A stretch of DNA of 46,026 nucleotides. Source: Prevotella sp. UBA2850. GTDB taxonomy: Bacteria; Bacteroidota; Bacteroidia; Bacteroidales; Bacteroidaceae. Location of the stretch: positions 1 through 46,026 of the forward strand of contig DEFO01000022.1 in NCBI GenBank assembly GCA_002350805.1, in the 5' to 3' direction. The notes under the pieces were generated by a model, which saw nothing but the letters and a program-made list of their open reading frames with translations, was not told where the DNA came from and made no database searches. A program made the translations under genes and the position numbers. Below are positions 1-7,359 of this stretch, piece after piece. Each line of letters starts with the position of its first letter. Position 1 is the first letter of the stretch.

Positions 1-18
1 GTGAAATCAGGAAAAGTC

Positions 19-89
19 AATTAATGCCTAATTACAACGTAATTAATGCCTAATTGCAAGGTAATTAATGCCTAATTAGAGTCTAATTG
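19..89. repeat. Palindromic 22-bp repeat array, copy 1
   Basis: Three units start at 19, 41 and 63 (exact 22-base period). Each carries the near-palindromic core AATTAATGCCTAATT separated by short variable spacers, then decays into TAATT fragments to about 89. Positions 19-59 are a perfect 41-base inverted match to 28527-28567. No gene is visible in 1-193; the rest of that stretch is AT-rich sequence downstream of the nitroreductase. Confidence 0.9.
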
Positions 90-193
90 ATTCTGAATTG
101 AAAACTACCCATATCTGAACCCTCAATCTGACCTCTGATGACCATCATTCTAACGATCGTTTTGGGTTTAAAGACAGGAATCAAAAGAGCAGG

Positions 194-823
194 TTACTTT
201 CCGTAGCCGATGGGATGGTTGAGCATGGGGAAGTCGCCCTCTTTCAGGTCGAGTGCTTTCTTCACGGCCTCCTGGTCCATCATGGCGCGGGCAACGGTCT
301 TCAGACCCATGGCGGCGCAGGCCAGATAGATGTCCTGCGACACGTAGCCGGCATCCATGGCTCCGTAGCGCTCGCTTTGGCGCTGCATGGCGCTCTGCTT
401 GCTCACCAGCAGCAGGGTGACGGGAGCGTCCATCACAAACATCTGACGGGCTGTCATGCTCGGGCGCAGGTCGTCCTTGCTCACCTGGGTCAGGTTGTTG
501 GCCTTGGCATCGTAGAGCCATACGCCCTTCTCGTTGCAGACATACACCTTGATGTCCTGCATGTTCACTGCCGTTGGTGTGGTCAGTCTGCCGCTGGCCG
601 GGTCGTTGATGCCGACGGCAGCCCACAGGATGGTCGACAGTTGCTCGTTGCTGATGGCCTTTTCCTTGGTGTAGTTACGTCCCGAGCGGCGCAGCTGCAT
701 GGCGTCTGCAACAGTCATTTTCAGCATGTTCATGTCCGGTTGGGGCAACTGGATGGTCTCTTGTGCGAGTGCGCTTCCCCCCATCATGATGAGAGCGAAG
801 GCTAGGGTCATGATTTTTTTCAT
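194..823 (-). CDS. Exported nitroreductase-family protein (SagB-like)
   Basis: A 209-residue protein with an N-terminal signal peptide (MKKIMTLAFALIMMGGSALA), so probably periplasmic. The mature part matches the FMN-dependent nitroreductase fold: an early RRSGRNYTKEKAI segment (the RRSxRxF-type FMN-binding start), then ILWAAVGIN, and near the end YVSQDIYLACAAMGLKTV, the helix typical of SagB-type and thiopeptide-oxidase-like nitroreductases. Small exported versions of this family are common in Bacteroidales and their substrate is not known. I start at the second in-frame Met (823), because the longer form adds a hydrophilic stretch before the signal peptide and a promoter box lies at 860-867. 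It appears monocistronic, with the outer-membrane protein gene upstream on the same strand behind a terminator. Confidence 0.85.
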   Translation of the reverse strand: MKKIMTLAFALIMMGGSALAQETIQLPQPDMNMLKMTVADAMQLRRSGRNYTKEKAISNEQLSTILWAAVGINDPASGRLTTPTAVNMQDIKVYVCNEKGVWLYDAKANNLTQVSKDDLRPSMTARQMFVMDAPVTLLLVSKQSAMQRQSERYGAMDAGYVSQDIYLACAAMGLKTVARAMMDQEAVKKALDLKEGDFPMLNHPIGYGK

Positions 824-859
824 ATCTTCTGTGTGGTCAAGTTTAGGTTTTTTCGTTTG

Positions 860-867
860 CAAAAATA
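860..867 (-). promoter_or_regulatory. Promoter -7 box of the nitroreductase gene
   Basis: TATTTTTG on the minus strand matches the Bacteroidota TAnnTTTG element and lies 36 bases before the chosen ATG at 823. Confidence 0.55.
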
Positions 868-911
868 ATCAATTTTTTTCGGAAATCAGCGCAGGATGTG
901 AAAAAAACAAA

Positions 912-935
912 GGGACAACTCCGAAAAGCTGTCCC
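912..935 (-). terminator. Rho-independent terminator of the outer-membrane barrel gene
   Basis: GGGACA (912-917) pairs with TGTCCC (930-935). Read on the minus strand the hairpin is followed by TTTGTTTTTTTC, so it would end transcription from the 1015-1593 gene before the nitroreductase promoter. Confidence 0.7.
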
Positions 936-952
936 CCTGTTGCAATAGCCAC

Positions 953-1000
953 AGGTAATCATACCTCTCAACTATCAGCTCTCAACTCTCAGCCCTACGT
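953..1000. repeat. Dispersed intergenic repeat (palindromic head plus CTCAACTCTCAG tail), copy 1
   Basis: Starts with the palindrome AGGTAATCATACCT, then CTC and degenerate repeats of AACTCTCAG. The same 17-base head and the same tail type, much longer and in inverted orientation, occur at 18320-18453. It lies between the barrel gene stop and its terminator, so it would be in the 3' untranslated region. Confidence 0.75.
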
Positions 1001-1014
1001 GCCTTGCCAATGTC

Positions 1015-1593
1015 TTACAGGCTGAACTTATATCCGATGCCCAGCTGGAAGGTAATGTTCTTGCTGTCGAGATAGCTGTCGTCGAACGCTTTGGTCAGTC
1101 CCACCGTATAGCGGGCATCGAGCACCAGGCGGCCGAAATCGTACGACAGACCGAAGGGAACTGCCAGGTTGAAGCTCTTCACATTGTCCAGGTCCACAGA
1201 GGCCTTCGTGCTGCCTGACTTACCCTCAACCTCAGCAGAGACCTTGAATCCGGGCTGCAAACCGGCTTTGATGGCCAGGCCCTTCCAAACGTAGAAATTG
1301 GCAACGAGCGGTACATTCACATAGTCCAGCTTCCATGTCACATCGTAGTTCTTCAACTCAGCACCCTGCTGGGCATAGAACAGACCGGCAGAGAGTCCTA
1401 CCAGTTTGCTGACATAATACTCCATTTCCGCGCCGGCCACAACTCCCACACGTGCCTCTGTGTCGCTGGTGTTGCTAAAGTCAGAGGCGCAAATAGCGAT
1501 GCGCGGTTGCAGGGTAATACTGCCGACCTCGCGCTGTGCAAAAGAGGTCAGCGATACCATCAGGACGATGGCTGTGAAAATCATTTTCTTCAT
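1015..1593 (-). CDS. Small outer-membrane beta-barrel protein (porin-family, OmpW/OmpA-barrel-like)
   Basis: 192 residues: signal peptide ending near TSFAQ, then alternating hydrophobic and aromatic strands (ISLxPRIAICASDF, VGVVAGAEMEYYV, VGLSAGLFYAQQG, VNVPLVANFYVW, FGLSYDFGRLVLDARYTVGL) and a last strand NITFQLGIGYKFSL, a good C-terminal signal for barrel assembly. Length and pattern fit the eight-stranded beta-barrel domain (PF13568/PF13505 type) abundant in Bacteroidota. No plug or peptidoglycan-binding domain is present. The specific role is unknown. A promoter box lies at 1635-1642 and a terminator at 912-935, so it is probably transcribed alone. Confidence 0.85.
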   Translation of the reverse strand: MKKMIFTAIVLMVSLTSFAQREVGSITLQPRIAICASDFSNTSDTEARVGVVAGAEMEYYVSKLVGLSAGLFYAQQGAELKNYDVTWKLDYVNVPLVANFYVWKGLAIKAGLQPGFKVSAEVEGKSGSTKASVDLDNVKSFNLAVPFGLSYDFGRLVLDARYTVGLTKAFDDSYLDSKNITFQLGIGYKFSL

Positions 1594-1634
1594 AATCAGT
1601 TACTGTTTAATCAACAATAGTTTAATTAACACGG

Positions 1635-1642
1635 CAAAGATA
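1635..1642 (-). promoter_or_regulatory. Promoter -7 box of the barrel protein gene
   Basis: TATCTTTG on the minus strand, 41 bases before the ATG at 1593. Confidence 0.6.
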
Positions 1643-1683
1643 CAAAATAATCTGTCAACTTGTTTCTTTCCTCCTTAAGATTT

Positions 1684-4092
1684 TTAGTAGAGATATATCT
1701 TGAAGTCTTTCACCGAGCCGGGGGCGCCCTCTTCAGCGCGAGGCAGATATTCCAGGGCACTGACGGTCTGCTCCGAGCCTAGGTCGATGACCAGCAGATG
1801 GGGCAGGGCAGCGTTGCGCTCGGTCTGCCAGAAGGTAGACTCCTGCAGGTCGAACACCTTGTCGCCCAGATGATTGCCGTTCTCGTTCTCGCTGTCGGCA
1901 TACTTCACGGTCCAAGGCTCACGCGAGAGACGCTTGCCACTGGCATCCTGCACATAGAGCTCGGCAATGCAGCTGCGGGCGGATCCGTCGTGGTTCGACA
2001 GGCACTGCAGAGCCACATAGCGGCCTTTCTGCGGAGTGTTGAAGCGGATGGTCTGCCAGCCGTTGCCTGCGGCAAACTGTCCTTGTGCGACAGGGGTGCT
2101 GCTATTCAGGTCGGGCTTGTCGCCAATGTTATTGTGCTTGGCAGTCTTCTCTATCTGCAGTTTATTGAGTTCGGGCTCGGCCTGTCCCCAGACCACTTTT
2201 TCCTTCGGGCCAACCACGTCGAGGACGATCACCTCGTTCTTGCCCTTCTTTAGCCAACAGCCAGGTACGTAGAGTGTCTGCTGCGGACCAATCGACCAGA
2301 TGCGGCCCATGGCGTGTCCGTTTACGTAGACCTGACCCTTGCCCCATGTCTCGAAGTTGAGGAACGTGTCGCCCACCTTCTTCAGGTTGAAATAGCCGCG
2401 GTAATAGCCGCGCTTGCCCCATGCCTTTATTTCCTGTTGGAATCCGGGGTGATACTCGTCGGCTCTTTTGCCGGCATAGCCGTCGAGGGCATTGACGGCC
2501 ACCTTGTAGTCATCGGGGATACCCCATCTTTCCCAGCCTTTCAGCGTGTAGCTGAGGTCATGACCGCCGGCGCTTGTCTCCAGTTTTACGTCACCGGGGA
2601 TACCCTTGAAGTCCTTGATGGCCCGTCCGAAGTTGATGCGTCCCATGGCCTCGACGAGAATCACCAGCCTGTCGCCCTTTCTGACTGCAGGCAGCGTGAT
2701 GGATTTCTCGTTCTTGACTCGGTCAATCTTGCCGATGAATTGGTCGTTGATGAACACCTGGGCATAGTCGTGAGCATCGAAGCTGAGCACACTCTGTGCG
2801 GAAATCTCGGGCAAAGCCACGGAATAGAACATCGAACCCCAGCCCATGTTGGCATATTCGAAGGTCAGGTCGTTCACGTTCTCCGTCGTCTCCAGTCCCC
2901 CGCAGCCATAGACCAGCGGTGCAAACTCGGTCAACTCAAACTTCGGCACGGTGATAATAGGCATCGGAGCCTTGGGCACGGCCGGCAAGGCCACTTTCTT
3001 CCCCTTCCCTTTTGGGGAGGGGTCAGGGGAGAGGCTGTACTTCTCCATCATCTTGCGCAGTTCCCAGAACTTCGGTGTGGCATGACCGTACTCGTTGATA
3101 GGCGCATCGTAATCGTAAGAGGTCACGTCGGGCGCAAAGCCGGGGCTGTTGGCACCAGCCCAGTGGCCGAACGAGGTGCCACCGTGGGTCATATAGAGCG
3201 AGAAGCTGATGCCCTTCGAGAGCATCTCGTCCATACCCTCAACCATATCCTTGGCCGGGCGGGTCTCATGGCGGGCACCCCACTTGTCGAACCAACCGCT
3301 CCAGAACTCGGAGCACATCTTGGGCGCATTGGGTCGCAGTTCGCCCAGGCGGCGGAACTGCTGGTCGATGTTGGCACCGGTGCCGAAGTTCATGGTCCAT
3401 GTCAGGTCGTCGAGTCCGTTCTTCTCGAAGTTGCTCGACCAGTCGCACTGGAACAGAGCCAGTTCCTTACCATAGATGCCGCGCAGACAATCGCGAATCT
3501 CTGAGACGTATGGCTTATCCTCGCCATACGAGCCGTACTCGTTCTCCACCTGCACCATGATGATGGGACCGCCACGCTGGATGGTCAGCGGAGCCAGTTG
3601 CTCGCCCACCTTCTGCTCGAATATCTTCACACGCTCCATGAAGTAGGGGTCGCGCTCACGCAGACGAATGTCCTTCTTCTTCAGCAGCCACCAGGGCAGA
3701 CCGCCCATCTCCCACTCGGCGCAAACGTAGGGTCCGGGGCGCACGATGACATACATGCCGTTCTTCTGTGCCAGTCGGCAGAACTCAGCCACATCGTTGT
3801 TGCCCGTGAAGTTGAACTGGCCCTCCTGCTGCTCATGGATGTTCCAGAAGATGTAGATACACACAGCGTTCATGCCCAGTGCCTTGCACATCTTGATGCG
3901 GTGCTCCCAGTAGGGGCGTGGAATGCGCGGGTAGTGCACCTCGGCGGCCTTCACCACAAACGGCTTGCCGTTGAGCAGGAAAGTCTTGTCGCCCACGGTA
4001 AACGTGCCGGTCTTTTGAGCTTTCATTGTTGTTGGAACTGCGAGCATCAGCATGCTCATGAACAATAAGGTAAATAGTTTGTTTGGTCTCAT
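1684..4092 (-). CDS. GH35 beta-galactosidase with C-terminal discoidin-like domain
   Basis: Exported glycosidase of about 802 residues that would release terminal beta-galactose. The signal peptide runs to about MKAQ. The GH35 TIM barrel starts with FLLNGKPFVVKAAEVHYPRI. The acid/base is Glu185 in VENEYG and the nucleophile is Glu262 in SEFWSGWFD (numbering from 4092). Beta-sandwich jelly-roll regions follow (GRIWSIGPQQTLYVPG is the usual GH35 motif), then a C-terminal F5/8 type C-like domain from about residue 665, ending LEYLPR...FKIYLY. I chose the ATG at 4092 over 4101 because the -7 box at 4111-4118 would leave only 9 bases before 4101. Residues about 353-364 (SLSPDPSPKGKG) come from an inserted palindromic repeat, placed in frame just after the barrel. 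Confidence 0.95.
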   Translation of the reverse strand: MRPNKLFTLLFMSMLMLAVPTTMKAQKTGTFTVGDKTFLLNGKPFVVKAAEVHYPRIPRPYWEHRIKMCKALGMNAVCIYIFWNIHEQQEGQFNFTGNNDVAEFCRLAQKNGMYVIVRPGPYVCAEWEMGGLPWWLLKKKDIRLRERDPYFMERVKIFEQKVGEQLAPLTIQRGGPIIMVQVENEYGSYGEDKPYVSEIRDCLRGIYGKELALFQCDWSSNFEKNGLDDLTWTMNFGTGANIDQQFRRLGELRPNAPKMCSEFWSGWFDKWGARHETRPAKDMVEGMDEMLSKGISFSLYMTHGGTSFGHWAGANSPGFAPDVTSYDYDAPINEYGHATPKFWELRKMMEKYSLSPDPSPKGKGKKVALPAVPKAPMPIITVPKFELTEFAPLVYGCGGLETTENVNDLTFEYANMGWGSMFYSVALPEISAQSVLSFDAHDYAQVFINDQFIGKIDRVKNEKSITLPAVRKGDRLVILVEAMGRINFGRAIKDFKGIPGDVKLETSAGGHDLSYTLKGWERWGIPDDYKVAVNALDGYAGKRADEYHPGFQQEIKAWGKRGYYRGYFNLKKVGDTFLNFETWGKGQVYVNGHAMGRIWSIGPQQTLYVPGCWLKKGKNEVIVLDVVGPKEKVVWGQAEPELNKLQIEKTAKHNNIGDKPDLNSSTPVAQGQFAAGNGWQTIRFNTPQKGRYVALQCLSNHDGSARSCIAELYVQDASGKRLSREPWTVKYADSENENGNHLGDKVFDLQESTFWQTERNAALPHLLVIDLGSEQTVSALEYLPRAEEGAPGSVKDFKIYLY
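3001..3034. repeat. In-frame palindromic repeat inside the GH35 gene
   Basis: The core is a GC-rich hairpin (CCCCTTCCC, TTTT, GGGGAGGGG). Read in the gene it gives SPDPSPKGKG, a peptide unlike the flanking GH35 sequence. A related hairpin, CTCCCCC AAAA GGGGGAG, sits in noncoding DNA at 17791-17808. This fits a small dispersed element that has inserted into the coding region and kept the frame. Confidence 0.75.
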
Positions 4093-4110
4093 GATTTTCA
4101 TATTTTGCTG

Positions 4111-4118
4111 CAAAGATA
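4111..4118 (-). promoter_or_regulatory. Promoter -7 box of the GH35 gene
   Basis: TATCTTTG on the minus strand, 18 bases before the chosen start at 4092. The spacing is the main reason for preferring that start. Confidence 0.6.
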
Positions 4119-4244
4119 GCGTTTTTTTCTCTGAACAGATGCCACAAATCGTGAAAAAAAGGGAACAAAACGTTCTTTGCAGGCACTTTTGGGTATTCTT
4201 TCCCCTCTATCCTCTTTTGTTTTTTAGTTTCCCTCTGCCTTCTA

Positions 4245-5684
4245 TTATTTCTTTAGTTTCCCCAATAAGAATTGCAGGCACTCATCGAGAATCTTGGCTC
4301 GGCAGATTTTCATCACTATGAAATAAAGCATGGCGGCCATCACGAAGCGCGCAGCCAGCAGGAGCCACAGATTGCTGATGCCCGTGGTGCAGAAATGTGT
4401 AACCACCATCACCAGCGCAGCCGCCAGCATGAACGGACAGATGTCGCGCAGGGTTTCCATCAGGGTGATACTCAGCAGCCGGTTGGCAATGTGCTGCCAA
4501 GCCAGCAGCCACACAATGAGGAAAGCCGAGTAGGCAATGATCATCGGCACCATACCCAGCCGGTGGAACAGCAGGATGATGGTCAGCTGTAGAACAATCT
4601 GGGCGATGTTGCAATAAAGATACCAGTCAGACCGGCCACTGCTGATGACGAGGTTCTGATACATCGTGTAGAAAGGCATGAAGGCACCGCTGATGCAGAG
4701 AATCTTCAGCAGCAGGGCGCTCTCGAGCCAACGCTCAGTCAGCGCCAGTACGATGAACTCGCGCGACACCAATGCCAGACCGAACATGCAGGGGAACGAG
4801 ATGAAGGCCGTGAATCGCATCATCTTGCGCATGATCCGCTTCTCGCGCTCACGCTCGTCGGCCACGGCCACCAGTACCGGCTGTGCCACCTGACTCATCG
4901 TGCCCGATATGAAACTGTTGGCCTTCGTGTTCCAGTTGTTGGCCTGGGTGTAGTTACCCACGTCCTTCAGGGGGAACAGACGACCGAACACCACCGTGAG
5001 GATGTGGTTGCTCACCGTATTGATGATGTTGGTGAACAGAATCTTCACACTGAAGCTGAACATGCCCTTTATAGGACCGAAGTCGATTTTCCATGTCGGC
5101 CACCAGCCTGTGTAGTAATATCTGCCGATGTTGAGCACGCTGATGAAGAGAATCTGCTGCCATGCCAGGCTCCAATAGGTGAACCCCTTGTAAGCCAGCA
5201 CCACACCCACCGTTCCGGAGATGAGCAGGGCGGCAATGGTCGAGACGGTCAGCTCGCGTATCATCAGGTTCTTGGTCATATAGGCTCCCTGGGCGATGCC
5301 GAACGAAGAGATGACAAATCCCAGGAAGATGAAGCGCGACAGACCAACCAACCGCGGTTCCTTGAAGAACCAGGCAATGAGCGGTGCGGCGGCAAACAAC
5401 ACGATGTAGATGGCAAAGCTCGCCAGGATATTGAACCAGAACACCGAGTTATAGTCGCGGTGGGTAGGCGCCTTCATGTTGATGAGTCCTTGCGAGAAGC
5501 CACTGCTTTGCAGGTTGCCGGCGATGACGGTGAAGATGGTCAGCACCCCCACAATGCCGAAGTCGGCAGGCGACAGCAACCGTCCGAGCAGAATGCCAAT
5601 CACGACATTCAGCAACTGGATGGTCCCGCTGTTCATCATGCTCCAGAACAATCCCTTCGTGGTTTTCTCCTTCAGATTCTCCAT
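4245..5684 (-). CDS. Wzx-like polysaccharide flippase / lipopolysaccharide biosynthesis protein
   Basis: 479-residue integral membrane protein of the MOP superfamily (polysaccharide transporter, PST branch). It begins MENLKEKTTKGLFWS, then NSGTIQLLNVVIGILLGRLLSPADFGIVG, the usual first two helices of this family, followed by about 12-14 hydrophobic segments separated by short basic loops. Such proteins flip lipid-linked oligosaccharide units across the inner membrane for O-antigen, capsule or exopolysaccharide. No glycosyltransferases or polymerase are next to it, so it is an isolated flippase here and its glycan is unknown. The in-frame Met at 5684 fits better than 5696, since a -7 box ends at 5694. 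Confidence 0.88.
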   Translation of the reverse strand: MENLKEKTTKGLFWSMMNSGTIQLLNVVIGILLGRLLSPADFGIVGVLTIFTVIAGNLQSSGFSQGLINMKAPTHRDYNSVFWFNILASFAIYIVLFAAAPLIAWFFKEPRLVGLSRFIFLGFVISSFGIAQGAYMTKNLMIRELTVSTIAALLISGTVGVVLAYKGFTYWSLAWQQILFISVLNIGRYYYTGWWPTWKIDFGPIKGMFSFSVKILFTNIINTVSNHILTVVFGRLFPLKDVGNYTQANNWNTKANSFISGTMSQVAQPVLVAVADEREREKRIMRKMMRFTAFISFPCMFGLALVSREFIVLALTERWLESALLLKILCISGAFMPFYTMYQNLVISSGRSDWYLYCNIAQIVLQLTIILLFHRLGMVPMIIAYSAFLIVWLLAWQHIANRLLSITLMETLRDICPFMLAAALVMVVTHFCTTGISNLWLLLAARFVMAAMLYFIVMKICRAKILDECLQFLLGKLKK

Positions 5685-5693
5685 TACTGCGTG

Positions 5694-5701
5694 CAAAGTT
5701 A
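5694..5701 (-). promoter_or_regulatory. Promoter -7 box of the flippase gene
   Basis: TAACTTTG on the minus strand with only 9 bases between its last G and the ATG at 5684, so the leader would be very short. Confidence 0.55.
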
Positions 5702-5747
5702 CGATTAAGCGGGAAGAAAACCAAATTTATTTAAGTTTTTTCGAGTG

Positions 5748-7337
5748 TTAATACTCGTAGAGTTTCACATGCAGAATCTTGTATTCGCCGACTCCGATGC
5801 GGGCATGCCGTCCCTGATGGTCTTGATCGCCATTATCACGGCGGATGAAACAGAAGGTGCCATCGGCGTTGACGCTCACTTGGTCGACAAAGGCAATGCC
5901 CAGTCGCTTACCCCAGAACGTTGTGTGGGCAGACCTTTCTTTCGCAGCAGTCGGCTGACTACCTGCCTGAAGGAACCCGTCCTCGCCCAACTTCTGTTGC
6001 TGTTCCTGCTGTTTCTCAGTCGTTGTCTTCCATTCCACGACGATGCCATTACCCGCCACGAGATATTCGTTGGGTGCCAGCCGGATGACAATACCTCCGC
6101 CCTCGGGCCATGTGGAGCCGTCGGTGGCTCGCGGGTCCCAGGGCAGCGTGAAATTGTGGCGGCAGGTGATGACAGTGGTGCCGTCGGTGATCTCGCGCTC
6201 GCGGTCGTCCTGCGAAAAGAGAAGTCCCCACGAACGCAGGGAGTGCTTGCCTCTGAGATATAGCTTGAGCTGGCGTAGCAGACGGTAAGCCTCGGTGATA
6301 TGCCATGTGTCGGCCGACGGTGCTTGGTCGATGGCGAAAGGTGAGAATCCCACGGCCCGATACTCGCCCATGGTGTAGAGGGCGCGCACCCCGCTGTTGG
6401 CACAGCAACGGCTTTCGGGAATGAACAGCGGATTGCCGGGTACGGCATACTGTGCTGTCCACGACTTGAAGCCTGTGTCGTAGATGTCGGGGCAAAGCAT
6501 GTCGATGGTGGGTGCTCCTTTGTGCCAGAACTCCATGAGATGGGCCAATGGTCCTGCCGACGGATACTCACCGGGGCGGCGTCCGCGGCTGTTCATGGCG
6601 GCATTGACAAAGAGGGGTATGGGATAGATGCTGCGGGCGGCCTGCGCCAGGTGCTCGACATACTGGGCATAGTGCAACGCCATGAACTTCTCGTCGGCAT
6701 AGGCATCAGTACCGTAGCGCTGGGCCCAACGCTCTTTTACGTACACCTTCTGCGCCAGCGGTGAGTGGTCGCGCGCATCCTCCAGCATGCCTATTTCGTT
6801 TTCTATCTGCACCATGGCCACTGTTCCGATGCCCTTGTCCTTCGCAGCCAGATGCTCCATGAAACGGGTGAAGGCCCTTAGGTCGGCCTGCAGCACCTGG
6901 TCGGAGAAGCAACTGGCTATCTCGAGCGGTTTTCCTTGTCGTGTCATAGCACGGGGGAAGCGCTTTGTGTCTTGTTTGAACCACAAGGGGGCATAGCACG
7001 ACATGGAGTTCTTCCAGACGCCAAACCACAGAAAAACCACCTGCAGACGGTATTCACGGGCACGGTCGATGACTCGGTCGACGAGCGTGAAGTCAAACTG
7101 ACCCTCGACAGGCTCGATGAACTCCCAGTAGGCAGGCACCAACACGGTGCTCAGACCTATGGCAGCCATGCGTGGCATCACCTCGTCGATATCGTTGATG
7201 CTGGTGGCTGCCGAGTTGCTCAGTTCGCCGCCCAACACGTATAGTGTGTCGAGCGACGGATGGCGGTCGGCGGCAGCATTGACATGCAGTACCGCGAGTA
7301 CGGAAAGCAGTGCGAACGAAAGAATGGCCTTGCGCAT
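5748..7337 (-). CDS. GH35-like glycosidase with DUF5597 C-terminal domain
   Basis: 529-residue exported enzyme (signal peptide MRKAILSFALLSVLAVLHVNA). It is a clan GH-A TIM barrel: LVPAYWEFIEPVEGQFDF near the start, acid/base Glu181 in IENEIG, nucleophile Glu308 in FIPESR. The C-terminal third has the DUF5597 beta-sandwich that goes with these GH35/GH42-like proteins. Activity is probably an exo-beta-galactosidase or related exo-glycosidase. Its position directly after GH67 (22 bases apart) suggests it acts on a side-chain sugar of glucuronoxylan or a related hemicellulose. The start at 7337 avoids overlap with GH67 and places the signal peptide at the N-terminus. There is no promoter box between the two genes, so they are probably co-transcribed. 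Confidence 0.88.
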   Translation of the reverse strand: MRKAILSFALLSVLAVLHVNAAADRHPSLDTLYVLGGELSNSAATSINDIDEVMPRMAAIGLSTVLVPAYWEFIEPVEGQFDFTLVDRVIDRAREYRLQVVFLWFGVWKNSMSCYAPLWFKQDTKRFPRAMTRQGKPLEIASCFSDQVLQADLRAFTRFMEHLAAKDKGIGTVAMVQIENEIGMLEDARDHSPLAQKVYVKERWAQRYGTDAYADEKFMALHYAQYVEHLAQAARSIYPIPLFVNAAMNSRGRRPGEYPSAGPLAHLMEFWHKGAPTIDMLCPDIYDTGFKSWTAQYAVPGNPLFIPESRCCANSGVRALYTMGEYRAVGFSPFAIDQAPSADTWHITEAYRLLRQLKLYLRGKHSLRSWGLLFSQDDREREITDGTTVITCRHNFTLPWDPRATDGSTWPEGGGIVIRLAPNEYLVAGNGIVVEWKTTTEKQQEQQQKLGEDGFLQAGSQPTAAKERSAHTTFWGKRLGIAFVDQVSVNADGTFCFIRRDNGDQDHQGRHARIGVGEYKILHVKLYEY

Positions 7338-7359
7338 ATATATTAAGATTTTGAGTGGG

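Noticed and set aside
2314..3504. 396-codon antisense frame opposite the GH35 gene
   Set aside because: Codon-bias shadow of GH35; no start signal or domain.
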